DNA from: Pseudomonas laurylsulfatiphila
GTDB lineage: Bacteria; Pseudomonadota; Gammaproteobacteria; Pseudomonadales; Pseudomonadaceae
Length of the DNA stretch: 64,000 nucleotides
Direction of reading: 5' to 3'
Assembly (NCBI RefSeq): GCF_002934665.1
Contig: NZ_NIRS01000010.1
Coordinates: 159,446-223,445, forward strand
Of this stretch, positions 47,249 to 58,216 are shown one piece after another (position 1 is the first letter of the stretch; each line of letters opens with the position of its first letter). Position numbers and translations under genes: made by a program. A model generated the notes under the pieces. That model did no database searches. It worked only from the letters and a program-made list of their open reading frames with translations, and was not told where the DNA came from.

Positions 47249-49152
47249 CAGCCCAGCACCTCGGCCAGGTTGCCCTTGGACTCCAGCCAGGTCTTGCGGT
47301 CACCGGCGCGTTTCTTCGCCAGCAGCATGTCCATCATTTCCGAGGTAGCCTCGAAATCTTCCAGGGTCAACTGCACCAGACGCCGAGTGTTCGGGTCCAT
47401 GGTGGTTTCACGCAGCTGCGGCGGGTTCATTTCACCCAGCCCCTTGAATCGGGTGACCTGCGGTTTGCCGCGTTTCTTCTCGGCTACCAGACGATCAAGG
47501 ATGCCGTCGCGTTCGGCTTCATCCAGGGCGTAGTAGATTTCCTTGCCCAGGTCGATGCGGTACAGCGGCGGCATGGCCACGTAGACGTGACCGGCATCCA
47601 CCAGCGGGCGAAAGTGCTGGACGAACAAGGCGCACAGCAAGGTCGCGATGTGCAGACCGTCGGAGTCGGCGTCGGCGAGGATGCAGATCTTGCCGTAGCG
47701 CAGTTGGCTCATGTCGGCAGCGCCCGGATCGACACCGATCGCCACGGCGATGTTGTGCACTTCCTGGCTGGCCAGCACTTCGCTGCCGTCGACTTCCCAG
47801 GTGTTGAGGATCTTGCCGCGCAACGGCAGGATCGCCTGGAATTCTTTGTCTCGCGCTTGCTTGGCCGAGCCGCCGGCGGAATCACCTTCCACCAGGAACA
47901 ACTCGGAACGCATCGGGTCCTGCCCGGCACAGTCGGCCAGCTTGCCCGGCAGCGCCGGGCCTTGGGTAATGCGTTTGCGCTCGACCTTCTTGCTGGCCTT
48001 GAGGCGACGGCCGGCGTTGTTGATCGCCAGTTCCGCCAGCAGCATGCCGGTTTCCGGGTGGGCGTTGAGCCACAGGCTGAACGCATCCTTGACCACACCA
48101 GAGACGAACGCCGCCGCTTCACGGGACGACAGGCGCTCCTTGGTCTGGCCGGAGAATTGCGGCTCCTGCATCTTCATCGACAGTACGAAGGCGATACGTT
48201 CCCAGACGTCTTCCGGCGCCAGCTTCACGCCGCGCGGCAACAGGCTGCGGAATTCGCAGAACTCGCGCATGGCGTCGAGCAGGCCTTGGCGCAAGCCGTT
48301 GACGTGGGTACCGCCCTGTGCGGTCGGGATCAGGTTGACGTAGCTTTCCTGTACCGCGTCGCCACCTTCGGGCAGCCACAGCAGCGCCCAATCCACCGCT
48401 TCCTTATTACCGGCCAGGCTGCCGCAGAACGGCTCGTCCGGCAGGCGCTCGAATTCGCTGACCGCGTCCACCAGGTAGGAGCGCAGGCCGTCTTCGTAAT
48501 GCCATTCGACTTTCTCGCCGGTGGCCTTGTCTTCAAAACTGACCAGCAGCCCCGGGCACAACACGGCCTTGGCCTTGAGCACGTGCTTGAGGCGGCTGAT
48601 GGAGAATTTCGGGGAGTCGAAGTATTTCGGATCCGGTGCGAAAAACACACTGGTGCCGGTGTTGCGTTTGCCGACAGTACCGACGATCTCCAGTTCGGTG
48701 GCCTTGTAGCCATCCTTGAAGGTCATCTGGTACTCGTTGCCGTCACGCTTGACCCGCACCCGCACTTCGGTGGACAAGGCGTTGACCACCGAAATACCCA
48801 CCCCGTGCAAACCGCCGGAGAACTGGTAGTTCTTGTTGGAAAACTTGCCACCGGCGTGAAGCTTGGTGAGGATCAACTCGACGCCCGAAACACCTTCCTC
48901 GGGGTGAATGTCCACCGGCATGCCACGGCCGTCATCGCTGACTTCCAGGGAATGGTCGGCATGCAGGATCACCTGTACCGATGAGGCATGCCCGGCCAGG
49001 GCTTCGTCGACACTGTTGTCGATGACTTCCTGGGCAAGGTGGTTCGGCCGACTGGTGTCGGTGTACATGCCGGGGCGTTTGCGCACCGGGTCGAGGCCCG
49101 AGAGGACTTCGATGGCGTCGGCGTTATAAGAGCTAGCGCTGGGAGTGGCCAT
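47248..49152 (-). CDS. parE: DNA topoisomerase IV subunit B
   Basis: The 634-residue ATPase subunit of topoisomerase IV. The GHKL ATPase domain has VIDNSVDEALAGHA and DDGRGMPVDIH (about 44-80) and GGLHGVGISVVNAL near 113. The TOPRIM domain has LVEGDSAGGSAKQARD near 420, and the C-terminal metal-binding motif is DADSDGLHI. It heads a four-gene block parE-esterase-protease-parC. Confidence 0.98.
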   Translation of the reverse strand: MATPSASSYNADAIEVLSGLDPVRKRPGMYTDTSRPNHLAQEVIDNSVDEALAGHASSVQVILHADHSLEVSDDGRGMPVDIHPEEGVSGVELILTKLHAGGKFSNKNYQFSGGLHGVGISVVNALSTEVRVRVKRDGNEYQMTFKDGYKATELEIVGTVGKRNTGTSVFFAPDPKYFDSPKFSISRLKHVLKAKAVLCPGLLVSFEDKATGEKVEWHYEDGLRSYLVDAVSEFERLPDEPFCGSLAGNKEAVDWALLWLPEGGDAVQESYVNLIPTAQGGTHVNGLRQGLLDAMREFCEFRSLLPRGVKLAPEDVWERIAFVLSMKMQEPQFSGQTKERLSSREAAAFVSGVVKDAFSLWLNAHPETGMLLAELAINNAGRRLKASKKVERKRITQGPALPGKLADCAGQDPMRSELFLVEGDSAGGSAKQARDKEFQAILPLRGKILNTWEVDGSEVLASQEVHNIAVAIGVDPGAADMSQLRYGKICILADADSDGLHIATLLCALFVQHFRPLVDAGHVYVAMPPLYRIDLGKEIYYALDEAERDGILDRLVAEKKRGKPQVTRFKGLGEMNPPQLRETTMDPNTRRLVQLTLEDFEATSEMMDMLLAKKRAGDRKTWLESKGNLAEVLG

Positions 49153-49202
49153 GGGGTCTCGTCGTCAGTGTTCGGTGAAAAAAGAATTCATGGGGCTATC
49201 GC

Positions 49203-49811
49203 TCACAATGCGCTGAAATCGATTGCCTGATACAAATCGGCACCAATGCCGGCAAAACTCAACATGGCCGGCAGTCGCGTGGCAAAACCCTGGAAACTGT
49301 GGTCGCCACCGGCCTGGATACGCAAGGCGCATGCCCGGTAATACTGCTGGGCGAGACGATAGTCCAACGTTTCGTCAGCTGTCTGCAACCATACCTGATA
49401 ACGCTGCGGATCCCGGGGTGCCGGCACTTCCAGCTCGGCCAGGGCCGTCACGTGGTCGTGGGTCAACTCCCAGGCCTCTTCGGTATACAGGTTTTTCTGC
49501 GTCCCCAGATAGCCGTCGAACATCCGGTGCGGGCTGACGGCAGGGTTGATCAACAGGGCTTTCAAGCCATGGCGCTCGGCCAGGTGAGTGGCATAGTAGC
49601 CGCCGAGGGAGCTGCCGACCAGCAGTGGCCGTCCCAGTTCGGCGATCGCCTGCTCCAGCTGCTCGATAGCCTGGCGCGGGTGGTGGTGCAATGCCGGAAC
49701 GCGCAAGTGTTCACTCAGGCCCAGACGCTCCATCACCTCGACCAACTGGCAGGCCTTCTTCGACAACGGCGAGCTGTTGAAGCCGTGGATATAAAGGATC
49801 GAACCGGACAT
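49203..49811 (-). CDS. YqiA-type alpha/beta hydrolase (esterase)
   Basis: A 202-residue small hydrolase. It starts SILYIHGFNSSPLS (oxyanion-hole HGF) and has nucleophile elbow GSSLGG with Ser68 and a late GGDHSFQGF with the catalytic His. This matches YqiA/UPF0227 esterases, usually found beside parE and cpdA. The natural substrate is unknown. Confidence 0.9.
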   Translation of the reverse strand: MSGSILYIHGFNSSPLSKKACQLVEVMERLGLSEHLRVPALHHHPRQAIEQLEQAIAELGRPLLVGSSLGGYYATHLAERHGLKALLINPAVSPHRMFDGYLGTQKNLYTEEAWELTHDHVTALAELEVPAPRDPQRYQVWLQTADETLDYRLAQQYYRACALRIQAGGDHSFQGFATRLPAMLSFAGIGADLYQAIDFSAL

Positions 49812-49889
49812 TTGAGTTCCCTGTGCGTCGGCTAAAGAGTCGGAGTTTACAGGGACTCGGGCGCGTTGGGTGCCGATGAAATGCGATCC

Positions 49890-49979
49890 CTGTAGGAGCT
49901 GCCGCAGGCTGCGATCTTTTGATTTTGATTTTTTAAGATCAAGAGATCGCAGCCTCGTTGCACTCGACAGCTCCTACAA
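49890..49979. repeat. REP doublet, GCTGCCGCAGGCTGCGATC type
   Basis: CTGTAGGAGCTGCCGCAGGC and a slightly altered reverse complement (with GCAGCCTCGTTGCACTCGAC) flank an AT-rich centre. The right arm carries an insertion, so this copy is imperfect. Confidence 0.85.
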
Positions 49980-49987
49980 GGGATGTA

Positions 49988-50803
49988 TCAGTAGCCGTTG
50001 GAACCGTAATCCACAGTGAAATCGAATCCGGTGACCCGCTCCACACCGGTTTCCAGCCCCCCGTCGGGCAGCAGCCGCAACCAGCGATAGCCCGGCGCCT
50101 GTTCCCCGACCTTGAAATCCTCGCTGCCCGGCTCGAACTGGATGCAGGTCGAGGGCGAGGCGATCAATCGCACACCATTGCGCCTCTGATCGATTTCCTG
50201 GTGCACATGCCCCCACAACACCGCCCGCACCTGTTCGAAACGGTCCAGCACGGCGAACAACGCTTCGGGATTGCGCAAGCCAATCGGTTCCATCCAGGCA
50301 CAACCGATGGACACCGGGTGATGGTGGAAGCACACCAGATGATGGCGTTCCGGCGCTTCGCTCAACGAGCGGGCGAGCAACTGCAGCTGTTCATCCTGCA
50401 AATATCCCGGCACCGAGCCCGGTACCGCCGAATCGAGCATCGTGACCCGCCAGTTGCCGATATCCACCACCGGTTCGAGCAAAGCGCTCTGCACCGCCGC
50501 CTCGGCCATGATCTGTGGCTCATCGTGGTTGCCGGGAATCCAGCGCGCCGGCGCATCGAGCTGGCGCGTCATCTCGCGAAATTGCCGGTAGGACGCCAGC
50601 GTCCCGTCCTGGGACAGATCACCCGTGGCCAGGATCAAATCGATCTGCGGCTGTTGCGCGCGCACCAGCTCGATGACCTTTTGCAGGCTGTCGCGGGTGT
50701 TCATGCCCAGCAACGCACCGTCCGCTTCGGCAAACAGATGGCTGTCGGAGAGTTGCACCAGCAACGCCGGATCGGCGGTGGTCAATGTGGATACGCTCGG
50801 CAA
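49988..50803 (-). CDS. cpdA: 3',5'-cyclic-AMP phosphodiesterase CpdA
   Basis: A 271-residue class III metallophosphoesterase that hydrolyses cAMP, tuning Vfr/CRP signalling. All metal motifs are visible: QLSDSHLF, ATGDLSQDG, PGNHDEP, and LWGHVHQEID. The start is taken as TTG at 50801-50803 with GGGAG 7 bases upstream, giving the family length. An alternative start 15 codons upstream (50848) has no better site. Confidence 0.9.
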   Translation of the reverse strand: MPSVSTLTTADPALLVQLSDSHLFAEADGALLGMNTRDSLQKVIELVRAQQPQIDLILATGDLSQDGTLASYRQFREMTRQLDAPARWIPGNHDEPQIMAEAAVQSALLEPVVDIGNWRVTMLDSAVPGSVPGYLQDEQLQLLARSLSEAPERHHLVCFHHHPVSIGCAWMEPIGLRNPEALFAVLDRFEQVRAVLWGHVHQEIDQRRNGVRLIASPSTCIQFEPGSEDFKVGEQAPGYRWLRLLPDGGLETGVERVTGFDFTVDYGSNGY

Positions 50804-50915
50804 GGCGTTCTCCCAGGGCGTGATCACGGGGATGGGTAAGTGCCGCAATTATGCTGGGGGACGATCGAAAGGGGAAATCCGTGAACCTGACGCAGTTCAC
50901 ATCTGCGCTTCGCCG

Positions 50916-51368
50916 TTAACGTACGACTTCGTACTCATGCCCCAGCGCCAGGCAATGGCTCAGCCATTCGCCCAGAAACATGTTCAGCTGGGCCTTTTCG
51001 TCCGGCTGGTGCATCGAGGCGTTCGGGTAAGGATAGATGCCGCGAAAGCGTCGTGCATGTTCGGCGCTCACCACTTCGGCCATACGCGCATCGTGATAGA
51101 CCTGCACTTCCAGTTGCGGCACCGGCAGCCACGGCAGGCTGTGTTCCTGGCGCACTTGCAGGGTCGTGGTGTAAGGACAGGTCAGCAATACCTCCAGGGC
51201 CAGCACGCCGAGCATCTGGTCGCCATGGGTCACGGCGATGCGCCGCGCGGCAGGCTCGCTGCGCATGTCCGGCAGCAGTCGCATGAGGCGCGCGTAGTTC
51301 GCCTCGCAGGACGCTTGCAGCCCCACCAGATCTACCCGATAGCGATCGCGCAGCTTGTTTACGACCAT
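50916..51368 (-). CDS. DUF1249 family protein (YqiB-like)
   Basis: A 150-residue protein of the YqiB/DUF1249 family: RYRVDLVGLQASCEANYARLMRLLP at the start and EKAQLNMFLGEWLSHCL near the end. It is found between nudF and cpdA across gammaproteobacteria; function unknown. It overlaps the nudF 3' end by 10 bases, indicating co-transcription. Confidence 0.88.
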   Translation of the reverse strand: MVVNKLRDRYRVDLVGLQASCEANYARLMRLLPDMRSEPAARRIAVTHGDQMLGVLALEVLLTCPYTTTLQVRQEHSLPWLPVPQLEVQVYHDARMAEVVSAEHARRFRGIYPYPNASMHQPDEKAQLNMFLGEWLSHCLALGHEYEVVR

Positions 51369-51976
51369 AACCCCCTCACTTCAACGCGGTTCAAAGCCAG
51401 CCATTGCAAGGCAATGATGCTCGCCGCGTTGGCAATACGCCCGTCGCGCACGGCTTGCAGGGCATCTTCGAAAGCCCAGACCGTGACGCGGATGTCTTCT
51501 GCCTCTTCCTCCAGCCCATGCAGGCCGCCTACCCCGGTAGTATCACAACGCCCCAGGTACAAATGCACGAACTCGTTACTGCCGCCCGGCGATGGAAAAT
51601 ATTTGAGCATCGGCCAGAGCGCCCCGATTTCCAGCCCAGCTTCCTCCTGCGCTTCGCGGTGAGCAACTGCTTCCGGCACTTCATCCTTGTCGATCAGACC
51701 AGCGACCAGTTCGATCAGCCACGGGTTGTCGGTCTTGCCCATGGCGCCGACTCGAAACTGCTCGATCAGCACCACTTCATCGCGCTGCGGATCGTAAGGC
51801 AGCATGCAGACCGCATCATGGCGAACGAACACTTCACGATTGATCTCACGGCTCATGCCCCCGGCGAACAATTCGTGGCGCAAGTGCACGCGTTCGAGTT
51901 TGTAGAAGCCCTCGTAGCATTTTTCGCGCCGCACGATATCAACGGCGGTCGGAATGGCGTTGGCAAAATCCGTCAT
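51359..51976 (-). CDS. nudF: ADP-ribose pyrophosphatase (Nudix)
   Basis: The 205-residue Nudix hydrolase splits ADP-ribose into AMP and ribose-5-phosphate. The Nudix box G93-LIDKD-E-VPEAVAH-REAQEEAGL fits GX5EX7REUXEEXGU exactly. The start at 51976 (MTDFANAIPTAVDIV) is the usual one; 22 in-frame upstream codons are rejected. It is divergent from the following lipoprotein gene. Confidence 0.95.
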   Translation of the reverse strand: MTDFANAIPTAVDIVRREKCYEGFYKLERVHLRHELFAGGMSREINREVFVRHDAVCMLPYDPQRDEVVLIEQFRVGAMGKTDNPWLIELVAGLIDKDEVPEAVAHREAQEEAGLEIGALWPMLKYFPSPGGSNEFVHLYLGRCDTTGVGGLHGLEEEAEDIRVTVWAFEDALQAVRDGRIANAASIIALQWLALNRVEVRGLWS

Positions 51977-52200
51977 GATTATCCTCGTTACTGCAAATCC
52001 TGAACGAGGCTGCTTTCTTCCTGGGCCTCGACTTCGCGCCATCCTAACGCGCCCGTGATGTTTGATGCAGCCCCTTTCCCGTCAGCGGGATGGACGGTGA
52101 AGGCGAAACCCTCTCTAATTAGCTTAGTGGCGAACTGATTGCTTTGTTGAGAGTCGAAGCCGGTAACTTTTTGCCTTCCCCTGTTTCAGAAAGGACGCCC

Positions 52201-52947
52201 ATGTCGCTTTTCAAAATCGCCTCCGTGGCCGCCATCGCCCTGACCCTGGGCGCTTGCGCGAGCCTGTTCCAGCCCAACTACCGGACGCCGCTGGAAACCA
52301 CCCGCGACGCTTCCGAGCAACTCAAGCCCGGCTGCAGCAACCCGGAATGCCCGCTGGTCAACATCGACACCCTGCACTTTCCGGACGAGCCTGCCCTGGA
52401 CGGCATCATCGAAAAACGCCTGCTGCAAATGACCCGCACCTCGCCCGACGCGCCGGTCGCACCGACCCTGGCGGCCTATCGCGAAGAGTTCCTGCGCACC
52501 GCCGGCCCGCGCAACAGCAGCTATCTGCAAGCAAAGGTACGTGAGCAGCATGACGGCTTGGTGATCATCGAATTGTCCAGCTACCTGGACACCGGCGGAG
52601 CCCATGGCACGCCGGGGCGGGGTTTCATCAACTACTCGCGCCAGCAGCATAAAGTGCTGACGTTGTCCGACATGTTGGTGCCAGGGCAGGAAGACGCATT
52701 CTGGAAAGCCGCGCAAGTGGCGCACAACAGCTGGCTGATCAGCACCAAGCTCGATCAGGAACCGGAGTTCGTGAAGAGCTGGCCGTTCCAGAAAACCCAG
52801 AACGTGGCGCTGACCTACGGCGGGGTGATCCTCAAGTACGAAACCAGCACCATTGCGCCTTACGCGCTGGGCCATGTCGAACTGAAGATCCCCTACCCTC
52901 GCCTGAACGGCATCATCAAGCCCGAGCTGTTTCCCGGCCGTAACTGA
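52201..52947 (+). CDS. DUF3298/RsiV-like lipoprotein
   Basis: A 248-residue lipoprotein: signal peptide with lipobox LTLGAC (Cys near residue 19), then a periplasmic domain with YLDTGGAHGTPGRGFINY, typical of DUF3298/RsiV-related proteins that bind cell-wall or lysozyme-like ligands. Start MSLFKIAS at 52201 follows AGAAAGGA. Its last 32 bases overlap the convergent cytX 3' end. Confidence 0.83.
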   Translation: MSLFKIASVAAIALTLGACASLFQPNYRTPLETTRDASEQLKPGCSNPECPLVNIDTLHFPDEPALDGIIEKRLLQMTRTSPDAPVAPTLAAYREEFLRTAGPRNSSYLQAKVREQHDGLVIIELSSYLDTGGAHGTPGRGFINYSRQQHKVLTLSDMLVPGQEDAFWKAAQVAHNSWLISTKLDQEPEFVKSWPFQKTQNVALTYGGVILKYETSTIAPYALGHVELKIPYPRLNGIIKPELFPGRN

Positions 52948-54208
52948 AGGCCCGGCCCAGTACCAGCTGCAGCAACCCTGCCAGGACCAGCGCCGGCAGG
53001 GTCGCACCCACGTCCGGATACAGGTTGGCGAGCAGATGGTAAGTGCTGATCCCACCCAGCCAGGCCAGCAGCGCCGGCCAGCGCAAAGCGGCTGAAGCCA
53101 CCTGGCCGCTGCGCTTGCGCAGGATGAAGTGGTCCACCAGCACCACGCCGAACAACGGCGCAAACACCGAACCGATCAGCAGCAGGAAGTTCTGGTACTG
53201 GGCCAATGGCGCCAGCAGGGCAATCAGCGTGCAGATAACGCCGATGGCCAGGGCCAGATGCTCGACTTTGGCACGCAACAGAATCCCGCTGGACACCGCT
53301 GCCGAGTGAATATCGGCAAAGGCGTTTTCCGATTCATCCAGAAGAATCAGCAGCAGCGGAATCCCCAGGCCGGCACCGGCCAGCGCCAGCAGCAATGCAT
53401 TGACTTCACCGCTCGGCGCGAATGCCAGGGTGTAGGCCACGCCCAGGCTCATCAGCCAGAAGTTACCGATAAAGAATCCGATGGCCGTGCCACCGAAGAC
53501 GTTTTTCGCCCGTTTGCCGAACCGCGAGTAGTCGGCGATCAGCGGCAGCCAGGAAAGGGGCATGGCAATGGCGATGTCGAAACCCACGGCGAACGGCATC
53601 GAACCGTCACCGGCCTGGGCCCACAATGCAGCCAGGTCAGCCTTGGCGAACAGGTTCCAGGTCAGCCAGATGCACGCGGCCAACAGCAGCCAGATACCCC
53701 ACTTGCGCAGGATCTGCCGGACGAAGGTCAACGGGCCGCTGACCGCCAACAGGGTCGCCAGGGCGCCGAAGAACAGGGTCCAGAGCAGCGGATTCGACAG
53801 CAGGCTGCCGTCGCTGAAGGCCTTCGCGCCCAACAGGCTGGCGGCATCGCGCATGACAATGATTTCGAACGAACCCCAACCGATCAGTTGCAGCAGGTTC
53901 AGCACCGCCGGCAGGCTCGCGCCCTTGGTACCGAGGCTGAGCTTGAGGGCGGCCATCGACGACAGGCCGGTGTCACTGCCAATCACCCCGACCGCCGCGA
54001 GCAGCAGAACGCCGACCAGGGTGCCGAGGAAAATCGCCAGCAACGAACCGGACAGGCCCAGGCCCGGCGCGAGCAATGCACCGGTCTGCAATACCATCAG
54101 GCCGATGCCGAGGGAGAACCACAGGGAAAACAGATCGCGACCGCCGAACACACGTTTGTCGGTCGGCACCGCGATGTCGGGGGAGTAAGTGCTGGGTTGA
54201 ATGCTCAA
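52916..54208 (-). CDS. cytX: Putative hydroxymethylpyrimidine transporter CytX
   Basis: A 430-residue NCS1-family permease with about 12 membrane segments, including the family motif FDIAIAMPLSWLPLIADYSRF near residue 205. Its location directly downstream of thiC on the same strand, behind a TPP riboswitch, supports the CytX assignment as importer of the thiamin pyrimidine HMP. Cytosine transport remains possible. The 3' end overlaps the convergent lipoprotein gene. Confidence 0.85.
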   Translation of the reverse strand: MSIQPSTYSPDIAVPTDKRVFGGRDLFSLWFSLGIGLMVLQTGALLAPGLGLSGSLLAIFLGTLVGVLLLAAVGVIGSDTGLSSMAALKLSLGTKGASLPAVLNLLQLIGWGSFEIIVMRDAASLLGAKAFSDGSLLSNPLLWTLFFGALATLLAVSGPLTFVRQILRKWGIWLLLAACIWLTWNLFAKADLAALWAQAGDGSMPFAVGFDIAIAMPLSWLPLIADYSRFGKRAKNVFGGTAIGFFIGNFWLMSLGVAYTLAFAPSGEVNALLLALAGAGLGIPLLLILLDESENAFADIHSAAVSSGILLRAKVEHLALAIGVICTLIALLAPLAQYQNFLLLIGSVFAPLFGVVLVDHFILRKRSGQVASAALRWPALLAWLGGISTYHLLANLYPDVGATLPALVLAGLLQLVLGRAFSYGRETARA

Positions 54209-54250
54209 GGGTGTTATCTCAGAGGGACATTTGTTGTTTTCTTGATTGCC

Positions 54251-54325
54251 TTCGCGAGCAGGCTCGCTCCCACATTAGGTTTGCGTCGTTCACAAATCCC
54301 CTGTGGGAGCGAGCCTGCTCGCGAA
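54251..54325. repeat. REPIN doublet between thiC and cytX
   Basis: TTCGCGAGCAGGCTCGCTCC and its reverse complement are separated by about 30 bases. The hairpin sits between two genes expected to share a transcript, so it may lower cytX expression relative to thiC. Confidence 0.9.
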
Positions 54326-54357
54326 GACGGCGGTGAGTACACCGCCGACCTGTCAGA

Positions 54358-56247
<1,890 letters not shown>

Positions 56248-56407
56248 CACGGGCTCTCCAGACAGCATCCAGGCAGTGGATTGTCGGAGCAGAACCTGAA
56301 AGGCACGGACGCACCAGGACTGGTGCTGTGCGTCGTCACACGGGGAGCGTTCGATTGTCGAACAATTTCCCGGACGAAGCACAAGAGGACTCGCCGGGTG
56401 ACGAGAA

Positions 56408-56499
56408 ATCTTGTTCCCTACGCAGGCGCTAACCTGATCAGGTTCAACGGGATCCGAAATTATTCGATCTCAGCCTCATAGCAAGGCACCCCGACAAGA
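56408..56499 (-). promoter_or_regulatory. TPP riboswitch (THI element) upstream of thiC
   Basis: On the minus strand the conserved blocks appear in order: TCGGGGTGCC, AGGCTGAGA, then ACCTGATCAGGTTAGCGCC and GCGTAGGGAACAAGA. These are the P2/J3-2 and P4/P5 signatures of the thiamin pyrophosphate aptamer; the outer P1 pairs TTCTTGTC with AACAAGA. Binding TPP should repress thiC. Confidence 0.95.
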
Positions 56500-56507
56500 A
56501 CCCGGCC

Positions 56508-56537
56508 AGTCTAGACACAACTGGCAAAGAACGCCAA
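56508..56537 (-). promoter_or_regulatory. Candidate thiC promoter
   Basis: On the minus strand TTGGCG (56532-56537) and TAGACT (56508-56513) are separated by 18 bases, starting transcription just before the riboswitch P1 stem. The rest of the 461-base gap from 56248 to 56708 holds the riboswitch expression platform on one side and, from 56540 on, the unassigned promoter region of tolC. Confidence 0.5.
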
Positions 56538-56708
56538 CCCCCCGGCAAATACCATGATGAATGGCGTAATAACACGCAGTATCAGGATTGTTGCCACCCC
56601 AATGCGCAACTACACTCGCTACGCTGAGCCGCGCATTGACGCTGTCGAAGCAGAGCCTTAGCCTTGGCGCTCAAATTACCTTTGTAATATCAATTCTAGG
56701 GATCGTCT

Positions 56709-58148
56709 ATGCTGCGCAAACTCTCACTGGCCCTTGCCGTGTCTTGTGCGTCCAACGGATTGGCCTGGGCAGCAGATGCGCCCTTATCGAACAAGACGGA
56801 CCTTGTCAGCGTTTATCAGGAAGCCGTCAACAACAACGCCGATCTGGCGGCTGCCATCGCCCAATACGGCGCGCAGAAGGAAGTCGTCCCCCAGGCTCGC
56901 GCCGGGCTGCTGCCGAACCTCTCGGGCGGCGCGAATGTTTCCGAGGTGCGTACGTCGCTCGATCAACCGTCGGGCACGTCCAACCGCGATGCCCATTCCT
57001 ACCAGGCCACTTTGGCGCAGCCGCTGTTCCGGGCAGACCGCTGGTTCCAGTTCCAGGCCGCCAAGGAAGTCAACGAACAGGCCGCCCTGCAACTCTCGGC
57101 GACCGAGCAGAACCTGATCCTGCAAACCGCCGACAGCTATTTCAACGTGCTGCGCACCCAAGACAACCTGGCCTCGACCAAGGCCGAAGAAGCGGCGTTC
57201 AAGCGCCAGCTCGATCAATCCAACGAGCGTTTCGATGTCGGCCTCTCGGACAAGACCGACGTGTTGAACTCACAAGCCAGCTACGACACCGCACGCGCCA
57301 ACCGCATCGTTGCGCAGCGCCAGGTGGACGACGCCTTTGAAGCATTGATCACCCTGACCAACCGTCAGTACAACTCGATCTGGGGCATCAGCCATAACCT
57401 GCCGATCCTGCCGCCAGTACCGAACGACGCCAAGGCCTGGGTCGAAACGGCGGGCAGGCAGAACCTCAATCTGTTGGCCAGCAACTATGCCGTCAGCGCC
57501 GCCGAGCAAACCCTCAAGCAGCGCAAGTCCGGGCACTTGCCAACGGTTGATGCGATCGCCAAGTACGAGAAAGGCGACAACGATGCACTGGGCTTCAGCA
57601 ACCCGAACAACCTGCCCCAGGCGTACGGCGGCAACGTCGATCAAACCACCGTCGGCCTGCAACTGAACATCCCGATCTACAGCGGCGGCCTGATCAACTC
57701 CCAGGTGCGCCAATCGTATGCACAACTGGACCAGACCGAGCAGCAACGCGAAGCCCTACGCCGCAGCATCGTGGAAAACACCCGCGACCTGCACCGCGCA
57801 GTGAACACCGATGTCGAGCAGGTACAGGCGCGCAAGCAATCGATCATCTCCAACCAGAGCGCGGTGGAAGCGACTGAAATCGGCTATCAGGTGGGGACGC
57901 GAAACATCGTCGACGTGCTGGATGCGCAACGCTCGCTCTACAACTCGGTGCGCGACTACAACAACACCCGCTACGACTACATCCTCGACAACCTGCGCTT
58001 GAAGCAACAGGCCGGCACGTTGAATCCGGGGGACCTGCAAAACCTGGCACGCTGGCTCAATCCCAACTACAACCCGGACAAGGATTTCCTGCCACCGGAT
58101 CTGGCCAAGGCGGCAGAGGAACAGTTGAAGGCGCGACCGGAGCAATAA
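56709..58148 (+). CDS. tolC: TolC-family outer membrane channel protein
   Basis: A 479-residue outer-membrane efflux/secretion channel. A signal peptide (about 1-21, AWA-A cleavage) is followed by two OEP repeats of long helices with coiled-coil character. Hallmarks are LFRADRWFQFQAAKEV near 100 and DVLDAQRSLYNSVRDYNNTRYDYI near 410. It corresponds to the tolC next to thiC in P. aeruginosa. It can serve several ABC and RND exporters; no partner gene is adjacent. Confidence 0.94.
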   Translation: MLRKLSLALAVSCASNGLAWAADAPLSNKTDLVSVYQEAVNNNADLAAAIAQYGAQKEVVPQARAGLLPNLSGGANVSEVRTSLDQPSGTSNRDAHSYQATLAQPLFRADRWFQFQAAKEVNEQAALQLSATEQNLILQTADSYFNVLRTQDNLASTKAEEAAFKRQLDQSNERFDVGLSDKTDVLNSQASYDTARANRIVAQRQVDDAFEALITLTNRQYNSIWGISHNLPILPPVPNDAKAWVETAGRQNLNLLASNYAVSAAEQTLKQRKSGHLPTVDAIAKYEKGDNDALGFSNPNNLPQAYGGNVDQTTVGLQLNIPIYSGGLINSQVRQSYAQLDQTEQQREALRRSIVENTRDLHRAVNTDVEQVQARKQSIISNQSAVEATEIGYQVGTRNIVDVLDAQRSLYNSVRDYNNTRYDYILDNLRLKQQAGTLNPGDLQNLARWLNPNYNPDKDFLPPDLAKAAEEQLKARPEQ

Positions 58149-58153
58149 AGCAA

Positions 58154-58196
58154 AAGATCGCAGCCTGCTGTAGGAGCTGCCGCAGGCTGCGATCTT
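58154..58196. terminator. Repeat-derived hairpin between convergent tolC and waaA
   Basis: AAGATCGCAGCCTGC and GCAGGCTGCGATCTT form a perfect 15-bp stem around 13 bases and are followed by TTT on the plus strand and CTTTATTG on the minus. This REP-family sequence lies 6 bases after the tolC stop and 20 bases before the waaA stop, so it probably terminates both genes. Confidence 0.8.
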
Positions 58197-58216
58197 TTTC
58201 TGCCAGACGACTCAGT

